Shown: one piece after another, positions 21,259-33,700 of the stretch
Numbering within the stretch: position 1 is the stretch's first letter
How the letters are laid out: the number at the start of each line of letters is the position of its first letter
From: Larix kaempferi
Lineage: Eukaryota > Streptophyta > Pinopsida > Pinales > Pinaceae
Reading direction: 5' to 3'
Assembly: GCA_027924585.1 (NCBI GenBank)
Contig: BSBM01001447.1
Location: forward strand, 992,001-1,056,000
Length of the DNA stretch: 64,000 bases
The notes under the pieces: generated by a model
What the model was told of the DNA's origin: nothing
Databases searched by the model: none
What the model saw: the letters and a program-made list of their open reading frames with translations, nothing else
Translations under genes and position numbers: made by a program

Positions 21259-24200
21259 GCTATTTTCTCCCCCTTTAAGCCCAAGTCTAGTGAAAACGCA
21301 CGGTCGAGTTTCGAATTTGACCAACTTCTCGGAATTGAAAATTGAGCATAGATTTGGATGTCCCATTGGTAGACAAATGCGCACGCCAACTTTAGTGACG
21401 TTCCGAGCTATTTTCACACCCTTTAAGCCCAAGTCTAGCGAAAATGCACGATCGAGTTTCAACTTTGTCCAACTTCTCGGAATCGAAATTCGAGAATATT
21501 TTTGGATGTCCCATTCTTAGAAAAGCGTCCAATCCAACTTTCGTGACGTTTCAAGCTATTTTCTCCCCCTTTAAGCCCAAGTCTAGCGAAAATTCACGGT
21601 CGATTTTCAACTTTCACCATCTTCTCGGAATATAAATTTTGAGAATAGATTTGGATGTCACATTGGTAGACGAGCGTCCACGCCAACTTTCGTGACGTTC
21701 CGAGCTATTTTCTCCCCCTTTAAGCCCAAGTCTAGCGAAAACGCACGGTCGAGTTTCGAATTTGACCAACTTGTCGGAATTAAAAATTGAGCACAAATTT
21801 GGATGTCCCGTTGGTAGACAAATGCGCACGCCAACTTTCGTGACGTTCCGAGCTATTTTCTCACCCTTTAAGCCTAAGTCTAGCGAAAACGCACGGTCAA
21901 GTTTCGAATTTGACCAACTTCTCGGAATTAAAAATTGAGCATAGATTTGGATGTCCCGTTGGTAGAAAAATGCGCACGCCAACTTTCGTGACGTTTCGAG
22001 CTATTTTCACACCCTTTAAGCCCAAGTCTAGCGAAAGCGCACGATCGAGTTTCAACTTTGTCCAACTTTTCAGAATCGAAATTCGAGAATAGTTTTGGAT
22101 GTCCCATTGGTAGACAAGCGTCCACACCAACTTTCGTGACGTTCCGAGCTATTTTCTCCCCCTTTAAGCCCAAGCCTAGTGAAAACGCAAGGTCGAGTTT
22201 CGAATTTGACCAACTTCTCAGAATTAAAAATTGAGCATAGATTTGGATGTCCCGTTGGTAGACAAATCCGCACGCCAACTTTCGTGACGTTCCGAGCTAT
22301 TTTCACACCCTTTAAGCCCAAGTCTAGCGAAAATGCATGATCGAGTTTCAACTTTGATTAACTTCTCGGAATTGAAATTTCAGAATAGTTTTGGATGTCG
22401 TATTGGTAGACAAGCGTCCACACCAACTTTCATGACGTTCCGAGCTATTTTCTCCCCCTTTAAGCCCAAGTCTAGTGAAAACGCACGGTCGAGTTTCGAA
22501 TTTGACCAACTTCTCGGAATTGAAAATTGAGCATAGATTTGGATGTCCCGTTGGTAGAAAAATGCGCACGCCAACTTTCGTGACGTTCCGAGCTATTTTC
22601 ACACCCTTTAAGCCCAAGTCTAGCGAAAGCGCACGATCGAGTTTCAACTTTGTCCAACTTCTCGGAATCGAAATTCGAGAATAGTTTTGGATGTCCCATT
22701 GGTAGACAAGCGTCCACACCAACTTTCGTGACGTTCCGAGCTATTTTCTATCCCTTTAAGCCCAAGTCTAGCGAAAACGCACGGTCGAGTTTCGAATTTG
22801 ATTAACTTCTTGAAATTGAAAATTGAGAATAGTTTTTGATGTCCCATTGGTAGACAAGCGTCCACACCAACTTTCGTGACGTTCCGAGCTATTTTCTCCC
22901 CGTTTAAGCCCAAGTCAAGCGAAAACGCACGAACGAGTTTCAACTTTGACCAACTTCTCAGAATTGAAATTTGAGAATAGTTTTGGATGTCCCATTGGTA
23001 GACAAGCGTCCACACCAACTTTCGTGACGTTCCGAGCTATTTTCTCCCCGTTTAAGCCCAAGTCAAGCGAAAACGCACGATCGAGTTTCAACTTTGACCA
23101 ACTTCTCGGAATTGAAATTTGAGAATAGTTTTGGATGTCCCATTGGTAGACAAGCGTCCACACCAACTTTCGTGACGTTCCGAGCTATTTTCGCCCCCTT
23201 TAAGCCCAAGTCTAGCGAAAGCGTACGATCGAGTTTCAACTTTGTCCAACTTCTCGGAATCGAAATTCCAGAATAGTTTTGGATGTCCTATTGCTAGACA
23301 AGAGTCCACACCAACTTTCGTGATGGTCCGAGCTATTTTCTCCCCCTTTAAGCCCAAGTCTAGCGAAAACGCACGGTCGAGTTTCGAATTTGACTAACTT
23401 CTCGGAATTGAAAATTGAGCATAGATTTGGATGTCCCGTTGGTAGACAAATGTGCACGCCAACTTTCGTGACGTTCTGAGCTATTTTCACACCCTTTAAG
23501 CCCAAGTCTGGCGAAAACGCACGATCGAGTTTCAACTTTGACCAACTTCTCAGAATTGAAATTTGAGAATAGTTTTGGATGTCCCATTGGTAGACAAGCG
23601 TCCACACCAACTTTCGTGACGTTCTGAGCTATTTTCTCCCCGTTTAAGCCCAAGTCAAGCGAAAACGCACGATCGAGTTTCAACTTTGACCAACTTCTCG
23701 GAATCGAAATTCGAGAATAGTTTTGGATGTCCCATTGGTAGACAAGCGTCCACACCAACTTTCGTGACGTTTCGAGCTATTTTCTCCCCCTTTAAGCCCA
23801 AGTCTAGCGAAAACGCACGGTCGAGTTTCGAATTTGACCAACTTCTCGGAATTGAAAATTCAGCATAGATTTGGATGTCCCGTTGGTAGACAAATGCTCA
23901 CGCCAACTTTCGTGACGTTCCGAGCTATTTTCTTCCCCTTTAAGCCCAAGTGTAGCGAAAACGCACGATCGAGTTTCAACTTTGACCAACTTCTCAGAAT
24001 TTAAATTTGAGAATAGTTTTGGATGTCCCATTGGTAGACGAGCATCCACGCCAACTTTCGTGACGTTCCGAGCTATTTTCTCCTTTTTTAAGCCCAAGTC
24101 TAGCGAAAACGCACGATCGAGTTTCAAATTTTACCAACTTATCAGAATTGATAATTGAGCATAGATTTGGATGTCCCGTTGGTAGACAAATGCGCACGCC

Positions 24201-24959
24201 AACTTTCGTGACGTTCTGAGCTATTTTCTCACCCTTTAAGCCTAGGTCTAGCGAAAACGCATGGTCGAGTTTCGAATTTGACCAACTTCTCGGAATTAAA
24301 AATTGAGCATAGATTTGGATTTCATGTTGGTAGACAAATGCGCACGCTAACTTTCGTGACGTTCCGAGCTATTTTCTCCCCCTTTAAGCCCAAGTCTAGC
24401 GAAAACGCACGATCGAGTTTCAACTTTGACCAACTTCTCGGAATTTAAATTTGAGAATAGTTTTGGATGTCCCATTGGTAGACAAGCATCCACCCCAACT
24501 TTCGTGACGTTCCGAGCTATTTTCTCCCCCTTTAAGCCCAAGTCTAGCGAAAACGCACGATCGAGTTACGAATTTGACCAACTTCTCGGAATTGAAAATT
24601 GAGCATAGATTTGGATGTCCCGTTGGTAGACAAATTCGCACGCCAACTTTCGTGACGTTTTGAGCTATTTTCTCACCCTTTAAGCCTAGGTCTAGCGAAA
24701 ACGCATGGTCGAGGTTCGAATTTGACCAACTTCTCGGAATTAAAAATTGAGCATAGATTTGGATGTCCCGTTGATAGACAAATGCGCACGCCAACTTTCT
24801 TCCCATTACGAGCTAATTTCTCACCCTTTAAGCGTAAGTCTAGCGAAAACGCACGGTCAAGTTTTGAATTTGACCAACTTCTCGGAATTAAAAATTGAGC
24901 ATAGATTTGGATGTCCCGTTGGTAGACAAATGTGCACGCCAACTTTCGTGACGTTCCGA

Positions 24960-25082
24960 GCTATTTTCTCACCCTTTAAGCGTAAGTCTAGCGAAAACGC
25001 ACGGTCAAGTTTTGAATTTGCGAATAGATTTGGATGTCACATTGGTCGACGAGCGTACACACCAACATTCGTAACGTTTCGA
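24960..25082 (+). repeat. Truncated monomer, 123 bp, at a segment boundary
   Basis: GTTTTGAATTTG runs straight into GCGAATAG. The 25-bp loss lies between AATTTG direct repeats. It coincides with the left end of the middle copy of the 3.6-5.5 kb segment. Confidence 0.83.
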
Positions 25083-26895
25083 GCTATTTTCACACCCTTT
25101 AAGCCCAAGTCTAGCGAAAACGCACGAACGAGTTTCAACGTTGACCAACTTCTCGGAATTTAAATTTGGGAATAGTTTTGGATGTCCCGTTGGTAGACGA
25201 GCGTCCACGCCAACTTTCGTGACGTTCCGAGCTATTTTCTCCCCCTTTAAGCCCAAGTCTAGCGAAAACGCACGATCGAGTTTCGAATTTGACAAACTTC
25301 TTGGAATTGAAAATTGAGCATAGATTTGGATGTCCCGTTGGTAGACAAATGCGCACGCCAACTTTCGTGACGTTCTGAGCTATTATCTCACCCTTTAAGC
25401 CTAGGTCTAGCGAAAACGCATGGTCGAGTTTCGAATTTGACCAACTTCTCGGAATTGAAAATTGAGCATAGATTTCGATGTCCCATTGGTAGACAAATGC
25501 TCACGCGAACTATCGTGACGTTCCGAGCTATTTTCGCACCCTTTAAGCCCAAGTCTAGCGAAAACGCACGACCGAGTTTCAACTTTGACTAACTTCTCGG
25601 AATTGAAAATTGAGAATAGTTTTGGATGTCCCATTGGTAGACAAGCGTCCACACCAACTTTAGTGACGTTCCAAGCTATTTTCTCCCCTTTTAAGCCCAA
25701 GTCTAGCGAAAACGCACGGTCGAGTTTCGAATTTGACCAACTTCTCGGAATTGAAAATTGAGCATAGATTTGAATGTCCCGTTGGTAGACAAATGCTCAG
25801 GCCAACTTTCGTGACGTTCCGAGCTATTTTCTCACCCTTTAAGCCTAAGTGTAGAGAAAATGCACGATCGATTTTCAACTTTGACCAACTTCTCGCAATT
25901 CAAATTTGCGAATAGATTTGGATGTCACATTGGTAGACGAGCGTACACGCCAACATTCGTAACGTTTCGAGCTATTTTCACACCCTTTAAGTCCAAGTCT
26001 AGCGAAAACGCACGAACGAGTTTCAACGTTGACCAACTTCTCAGAATTTAAAATTGAGAATAGTTTTGGATGTCCCATTGGTAGACGAGCGTCCTCGCCA
26101 ACTTTCGTGACGTTCCGAGCTATTTTCTCCCCCTTTAAGCCCAAGTCTAGCGAAAACGCACGATCGAGTTTCAACTTTGACCAACTTCTCGAAATTGAAA
26201 TTTGAAATAGTTTTGGATGTCCCATTGGTAGACAAGCGTCCACACCAACTTTCGTGACTTTCCGAGCTATTTTCTCCCCCTTTAAGCCCAAGTCTACCGA
26301 GAACGCACGGTCGAGTTTCGAATTTGACCAACTTCTCGGAATTGAAAATTGAGCATAGATTTGGATGTCCCGTTGATAGACAAATGCGCACGCCAACTTT
26401 CGTGACGTTCCGAGCTATTTTCTCACCCTTTAAGCCTAAGTGTAGAGAAAATGCACGGTCGATTTTCAACTTTGACCAACTTCTCGGAATTTAAATTTGC
26501 GAATAGTTTTGGATGTCCCATTGGTAGAAAAGCGTCCACACCAACTTTCGTGACGTTCCGAGCTATTTTCTCCCACTTTAATCCCAAGTCTAGTGAAAAC
26601 GCACGGTCGAGTTTCGAATTTGACCAACTTCTCGGAATTGAAAATTGAGCATAGATTTGGATGTCCCATTGGTAGACAAATGTGCATGCCAACTTTCGTG
26701 ACGTTCCGAGCTATTTTCTCACCCTTTAAGCCTAAGTCTAGCGAAAACGCTACGGTCGAGTTTCAAATTTGACCAACTTCTCGGAATTTAAAATTGAGCA
26801 TAGATCTGGATGTCCCGTTGGTAGACAAATGCGCACGCCAACTTTCGTCACATTACGAGCAAATTTCACACCCTTTAAGCTCAAGTCAAGCGAAA
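25015..26895 (+). repeat. Middle copy of the 3.6-5.5 kb segment
   Basis: It begins at an illegitimate join near 25,020, where a class A-like unit with TTTTGAATTTG runs straight into GCGAATAGATTTGG (25-bp deletion). Downstream it follows the 3.6-5.5 kb copy up to the D unit ACGAGCAAATTTCACACC and then diverges. It carries two of the recurrent 1-bp insertions, at 26,751 and 26,900. Confidence 0.83.
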
Positions 26896-28192
26896 ACGCG
26901 ACGGTCGAGTTTCAAGTTTGTCCAACTTCTCGGAATTGAAAATTGAGCATAGATTTGGATGTCCCGTTTATAGACAAATGCGCATGCCAAGTTTTGTGAT
27001 GTTCCAAGCTATTTTCTCACCCTTTAAGCCTAAGTCTAGCGAAAACGCACGATCGAGTTTCAACTTTGATTAACTTCTCGGAATTGAAATTTGAGAATAG
27101 TTTTGGATGTCCCACTGGTAGACAAGCGTCCACAACAACTTTCGTGATGTTCCGAGCTATTTTCACACCCTTTAAGCCTAAGTGTAGCGAAAATGCACGG
27201 TCGATTTTCAACTTTGACCAACTTCTCGGAATTAAAATTTGAGAATGGATGTGTATGTCACATTGGTAGACGAGCGTCCACGCCAACTTTCGTAACGTTC
27301 CGAGCTATTTTCACATCCTTTAAGCCCAAGTCTAGCGAAAACGCGACGATCGAGTTTCAACTTTGATTAACTTCTCGGAATTGAAATTTGAGAATGGTTT
27401 TGGATGTCCCATTAGTAGACAAGCGTCCACACCAACTTTCATGACGTTCCGAGCTATTTTCTCCCACTTTAATCCCAAGTCTAGTGAAAACGCACGGTCG
27501 AGTTTCAAATTTTACCAACTTCTCGGAATTGAAAATTGAGCATAGAGTTGGATGTGCCGTTGGTAGAAAAATGCGGACACCAACTTTTGTGACGTTCCGA
27601 GCTATTTTCTCACCCTTTAAGCCTAAGTCTAGCGAAAACGCACGGTCGAGTTTCGAATTTGACCAACTTCTCGGAATTAAAAATTGAGCATAGATTTGGA
27701 TGTCCCGTTGGTAGACAAATGCGCACGCCAACTTTAGTCACGTTCCGAGCTATTCTCTCACCCTTTAAGCCTAAGTCTAGCGAAAACGCACGGTCGAGTT
27801 TCGAATTTGACCAACTTCTCGGAATTAAAAATTGAGCATAGATTTGGATGTCCCGTTGGTAGACAAATGCGCACGCCAACTTTCATGACATTCCGAGCTA
27901 TTTTCTCACCCTTTAAGCCCAAGTCCAGCGAAAATGCACGGTCGATTTTCAACTTTGACCAACTTCACGGAATATAAATTTGAGAATAGATTTGAATGTT
28001 CCATTGGTAGGCAAGCGTCCACACGAACGTTTGTGACGTTCCGAGCTATTTTCTCCCTCCTTAAGCCCAAGTCTAGTGAAAACGCACGGTCGAGTTTCAA
28101 ATTTGACCAACTTCTCAGAATAAAAAATTGAGCATAGATTTGGCTGTCCCGTTGGTAGACAAATGCGCACGCCAACTTTCGTTACTTTCTGA

Positions 28193-28318
28193 CCTATTTT
28201 CTCACCCTTTAATCCTAAGTCTAGCGAAAATGCACGGTCGATTTTCAACTTTGACCAACTTCTCGGAATATAAATTTGAGAATAGATTTGGATGTCGCAT
28301 TGGTAGGCGAGGGTCCAC
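28193..28318 (+). repeat. Truncated monomer, 126 bp
   Basis: GGGTCCACGC joins TATTTTTTCCCCC, losing 22 bp that include the CCAACTTTCGTGAAGTTC box. It marks the splice between two parts of the 27.8-28.8 kb segment. Confidence 0.83.
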
Positions 28319-28614
28319 GCTATTTTTTCCCCCTTTAAGCCCAAGTCTAGCGAAAATGCACGGTCGAGTTTTCAATTTGACCAACTTCTCGGAATAGAAA
28401 ATTGAGCATAGATTTGGATGTCATGTTGGTAGACAAATGCGCACGCCAACGTTCGTGACGTTCTGAGCTATTTTCTCACCCTTTAAGCCTAAGTCTAGCG
28501 AAAACACATGGTCGAGTTTCGAATTTGACCAACTTCTCGGAATTAAAAATTGAGCATAGATTTGGATGTCCCGTTGGTAGAAAAATGCGCACGCCAACTT
28601 TCGTCACATTACGA

Positions 28615-28677
28615 GCTAATGGATTTCGATGTCACATTAGTAGACGAGCGTCCACGCCAACTTTCGTGACATTCTGA
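28615..28677 (+). repeat. Truncated 63-bp monomer, copy 3 of 7
   Basis: Same join, GGATTTCGATGTC version. It lies inside the rearranged 27.8-28.8 kb copy. Confidence 0.88.
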
Positions 28678-29269
28678 GCTATTTTCACACCCTTTAGGCC
28701 CAAGTCTAGCGAAAACGCACGATCGAGTTTCAACTTTGACTAACTTCTCGGAATTGACATTTGAGAATAGTTTTGGATGTCCCATTGGTAGACAAGCGTC
28801 CACACCAACTTTGTGACGTTCTGAGCTATTTTCTCCCCCTTTAAGCCCAAGTCTAGTGAAAACGCGACGGTCAAGTTTCGAATTTGACCAACTTCTCAGA
28901 ATTAAAAATTGAGCATATATTTGGATGTCCCGTTGGTACACAAATGCGCACGCCAACTTTCGTGACGTTCCGAGCTATTTTCTCACCCTTTAAGCCTAAG
29001 TGTAGCGAAAATGCACGGTCCATTTTCAACTTTGACCAACTTCTCGGAATTTAAATTTGCGAATGGATTTGGATGTCACATTGGTAGACGAGCGTCCACA
29101 CCAACTTTCGTGACGTTCCGAGCTATTTTCTCCCCCTTTAAGCCCAAGTCTAGTGAAAACGCACGGTCGAGTTTCAAATTTGACCAACTTCTCAGAATTG
29201 AAAATTGAGTATAGATTTGGATGTCCCGTTGGTAGACAAATGCGCACGCCAACTTTCGTGACGTTCCGA

Positions 29270-29417
29270 GCTATTTTCACACCCTTTAAGCCCAAGTCTA
29301 GCGAAAGCGCACGATCGAGTTTCAACTTTGTCCAACTTCTCGGAATCGAAATTCGAGAATAGTTTTGGATGTCCCATTGGTAGACAAGCGTCCACACGAA
29401 CTTTCGTGACGTTCCGA
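29270..29417 (+). repeat. Exemplar of monomer class E (dyad-bearing B variant)
   Basis: A full unit with the linked variants GAAAGCGCACGATCGAG, CAACTTTGTCCAACTTC and AATCGAAATTCGAGAATAG. The last creates the near-palindrome TCGAA-A-TTCGA. Class E occurs at 0.6-1.9, 7.1-14.6, 21.2-23.3, 29.3-29.9, 32.6-34.8, 38.0-39.9 and 53.6-62.6 kb. I saw none between about 40 and 53.5 kb. Confidence 0.85.
29346..29356. other. Short dyad TCGAAATTCGA within a class E monomer
   Basis: Two 5-bp arms, TCGAA and TTCGA, flank one central base. The same element recurs in essentially every class E unit. Short dyads are reported to be enriched in centromeric satellites that lack CENP-B boxes. Whether this one has any role is unknown. 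Confidence 0.6.
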
Positions 29418-29557
29418 GCTATTTTCTCCCCCTTTAAGCCCAAGTCTAGCGAAAACGCTACGGTCGAGTTTCGAATTTGATTAACTTCTCGGAATTGAAA
29501 ATTGAGAATAGTTTTGCATGTCCCATTGGTAGACAAGCGTCCACACCAACGTTCCTA
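29418..29557 (+). repeat. Irregular monomer, 140 bp
   Basis: It has an inserted T at about 29,459 and a net 9-bp loss in the last box, giving CCAACGTTCCTAGCG. The next unit starts GCGATTTTCTTCCCGTGTCAG, an unusually altered first box. Confidence 0.8.
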
Positions 29558-30759
29558 GCGATTTTCTTCCCGTGTCAGCCCAAGTCAAGCGAAAACGCAC
29601 GATCGAGTTTCAACTTTGACCAACCTCTCGGAATCGAAATTCGAGAATAGTTTTGGATGTCCCATTGGTAGACAAGCGTCCACACCAACTTTCGTGACGT
29701 TCCGAGGTATTTTCTCCCCCTTTAAGCCCAAGTCTAGTGAAAACGCACGGTCGAGTTTCGAATTTGACCAACTTCTCGGAATTAAAAATTGAGCATAGAT
29801 TTGGATGCCCCGTTGGTAGACAAATGCACACGCCAACTTTCAGGACGTTCCGAGCTATTTTCTCACCCTTTAAGCCCAAGTCTAGCGAAAGCGCACGATC
29901 GAGTTTCAACTTTGTCCAACTTCTCGGAATCGAAATTCAAGAATAGTTTTAGATGTCCCATTGGTAGACAAGCGTCCACACCAACTTTCGTGATGTTCCG
30001 AGCTATTTTCTCCCCCTTTAAGCCCAAGGCTAGTGAAAACGCACGGTCGAGTTTCAAATTTGACCAACTTCTCAGAATTAAAAATTGAGCATAGATTTGG
30101 ATGTCCCGTTGGTAGACAAATGCGCACGCCAACTTTCGTGACGTTCCGAGCTATTTTCTCACCCTTTAAGCCTAAGTGTAGCGAAAATGCACGGTCCATT
30201 TTCAACTTTGACCAACTTCTAGGAATTTAAATTTGCGAATGGATTTGGATGTCACATTGGTAAACGAGCGTCCACGCCAACTTTCGTGACGTTCCGAGCT
30301 ATTTTCGCACCCTTTAAGCCCAAGTCTAGCGAAAACGCACGATCGAGTTTCAACTTTGAATAACTTCTCGGAATTGAAATTTGAGAATAGTTTTGGATGT
30401 CCCATTGGTACACAAGCGTCCACGCCAACTTTCGTAACGTTCCGAGTTATTTTCACACCCTTTAAGCCCAAGTCTAGCGAAAACGCACGATCGTGTTTCA
30501 ACTTTGATTAACTTCTCGGAATTGAAATTTCAGAATAGTTTTGGATGTCGCATTGGTAGACAAGCGTCCACACCAACTTTCGTGACATTCCGAGCTATTT
30601 TCTCCCCCTTTAAGCCCAAGTCTAGTGAAAACGCACGGTCGAGTTTCGAATTTGACCAACTTCTTGGAATTGAAAATTGAGCATAGATTTGGATGTCCCG
30701 TTGGTAGACAAATGCGCACGCCAACTTTCGTGACGTTCCGAGCTATATTCTCCCCCTTT

Positions 30760-33700
30760 AAGCCCAAGTCTAGCGAAAGCGCACGATCGAGTTTCAGCTT
30801 TGACCAACTTCTCGGAATCGAAATTTGAGCATAGATTTGGATGTCCCATTGGTACACGAGCGTCCACGCCAACTTTCGTGACTTTCCGACCTATTTTCTC
30901 ACCCTTTAATCCTAAGTCTAGCGAAAATGCACGGTCGATTTTCAACTTTGACCAACTTCTCAGAATATAAATTTGAGAATAGATTTGGATGTCGTATTGG
31001 TAGGCGAGGGTCCACGCCAACTTTCGTGAAGTTCCGAGCTATTTTCACACCCTTTAAGCCCAAGTCTAGCGAAAATGCACGATCGAGTTTCAACTTTGAC
31101 CAACTTCTCGAAATTTAAATTTGAGAATAGTTTTGGATGTCGCATTGGTAGGCGAGGGTCCACGCCAACTTTCGTGAAGTTCTGAGCTATTTTCACACCG
31201 TTTAAGCCCAAGTCTAGCGAAAATGCATGATCGAGTTTCAACTTTGACCAACTTCTCGGAATTGAAATTTGAGAATAGTTTTGGATGTCCCATTGGTAGA
31301 CAAGCATCCACACCAACTTTCATGACGTTCCGAGCTATTTTCTCCCCCTTTAAGCCCAAGTCTAGCGAAAACGCACGGTCGAGTTTCCAATTTGACCAAC
31401 TTCTCGGAATAGAAAATTGAGCATAGATTTGGATGTCATGTTGGTAGACAAATGCGCACGCCAACGTTCGTGACGTTCTGAGCTATTTTCTCACCCTTTA
31501 AGCCTAAGTCTATCGAAAACACACGGTCGAGTTTCGAATTTGACCAACTTCTCGGAATTAAAAATTGAACATAGATTTGGATGTCCCGTTGGCAGAAAAA
31601 TGCGCACGCCAACTTTCGTCACATTACGAGCTAATGGATTTCGATGTCACATTAGTAGACGAGCGTCCACGCCAACTTTCGTGACATTCTGAGCTATTTT
31701 CTCACCCTTTAGGCCCAAGTCTAGCGAAAACGCTACGATCGAGTTTCAACTTTGACTAACTTCTCGGAATTGAAATTTGAGAATAGTTTTGGATGTCCCA
31801 TTGGTAGAAAAGCGTCCACACCAACTTTCGTGACGTTCGGAGCTATTTTCTCCCCCTTTAAGCCCAAGTCTAGTGAAAACGCGACGGTCAAGTTTCGAAT
31901 TTGACCAACTTCTCGGAATTAAAAATTGAGCATAGATTTGGATGTCCCGTTGGTAGACAAATGTGCACGCCAACTTTCGTGACGTTCCGAGCTATTTTCT
32001 CACCCTTTAAGCCTAAGTGTAGCGAAAATGCATGGTCGAATTTCAACTTTGACCAACTTCTCGGAATTTAAATTTGCGAATGGATTTGGATGTCACATTG
32101 GTAGACGATTGTCCACGCCAACTTTCGTGACGTTCCGAGCTATTTTCGCACCCTTTAAGCCCAAGTCTAGCAAAAACGCACGATCGAGTTTCAACTTTGA
32201 CTAACTTCACGGAATTGAAATTTGAGAATAGTTTTGGATGTCCCATTGGTACACGAGCGTCCACGCCAACTTTCGTAACGTTCCGAGTTCTTTTCACACC
32301 CTTTAAGCCCAAGTCTAGCGAAAATGTACGATCGAGTTTCAACTTTGATTAACTTCTCGGAATTGAAATTTCAGAATAGTCTTGGATGTCGCATTGGTAG
32401 ACAAGCGTCCACACCAACTTTCGTGACGTTCCGAGCTATTTTCTCCCCCTTTAAGCCCAAGTCTAGTGAAAACGCACGGTTGAGTTTCGAATTTGACCAA
32501 CTTCTCGGAATTGAAAATTGAGCATAGATTTAGATGTCCCATTGGTAGACAAATGCGCACGCCAACTTTAGTGACGTTCCGAGCTATTTTCACACCGTTT
32601 AAGCCCAAGTCTAGCGAAAATGCACGATCGAGTTTCAACTTTGTCCAACTTCTCGGAATCGAAATTCGAGAATATTTTTGGATGTCCCATTGTTAGAAAA
32701 GCGTCCAATCCAACTTTCGTGACGTTTCAAGCTATTTTCTCCCCCTTTAAGCCCAAGTCTAGCGAAAATTCACGGTCGATTTTAAACTTTCACCATCTTC
32801 TCTGAATATAAATTTCAGAATAGATTTGGATGTAACATTGGTAGACGAGCGTCCACGCCAACTTTCGTGACGTTCCGAGCTATTTTCTCCCCCTTTAAGC
32901 CCAAGTCTAGCGAAAACGCACGGTCGAGTTTCGAATTTGACCAACTTGTCGGAATTAAAAATTGAGCACAAATTTGGATGTCCCGTTGGTAGACAAATGC
33001 GCACGCCAACTTTCGTGACGTTCCGAGCTATTTTCTCACCCTTTAAGCCTAAGTCTAGCGAAAACGCACGGTCAAGTTTCGAATTTGACCAACTTCTCGG
33101 AATTAAAAATTGAGCATAGATTTGGATGTCCCGTTGGTAGAAAAATGCGCACGCCAACTTTCGTGACGTTCCGAGCTATTTTCACACCCTTTAAGCCCAA
33201 GTCTAGCGAAAGCGCACGATCGAGTTTCAACTTTGTCCAACTTTTCAGAATCGAAATTCGAGAATAGTTTTGGATGTCCCATTGGTAGACAAGCGTCCAC
33301 ACCAACTTTCGTGACGTTCCGAGCTATTTTCTCCCCCTTTAAGCCCAAGCCTAGTGAATACGCAAGGTCGAGTTTTGAATTTGACCAACTTCTCAGAATT
33401 AAAAATTGAGCATAGATTTGGATGTCCCGTTGGTAGACAAATCCGCACGCCAACTTTCGTGACGTTCCGAGCTATTTTCACACCCTTTAAGCCCAAGTCT
33501 AGCGAAAATGCACGATCGAGTTTCAACTTTGATTAACTTCTCGGAATTGAAATTTCAGAATAGTTTTGGATGTCGTATTGGTAGACAAGCGTCCACACCA
33601 ACTTTCATGACGTTCCGAGCTATTTTCTCTCCCTTTAAGCCCAAGTCTAGTGAAAACGCACGGTCGAGTTTCGAATTTGACCAACTTCTCGGAAATGAAA

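Larger units (their letters stand above)
19875..24820 (+). repeat. Block X, copy 2
   Basis: Aligns with copy 3 at offsets of 11,118, then 11,175-11,176, then 11,472. The offset steps correspond to a 55-bp deletion here near 21,148 plus small indels, and to two units missing here near 23,215. It aligns with copy 1 at offsets of 8,687, 8,983 and 9,131. It ends where CTTCCCATTACGAGC switches to a different downstream neighbour than in copy 1. Confidence 0.82.
27790..28760 (+). repeat. Rearranged copy of the 5.5-6.7 kb region
   Basis: Positions 27,790-28,318 follow 5,508-6,036 (offset 22,282). After a 22-bp deletion at the CCACGC-TATTTT join, 28,319 onward follows 6,294 onward (offset 22,025), including the 63-bp unit. 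About two units of the 6.0-6.3 kb stretch are therefore missing here. Confidence 0.78.
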
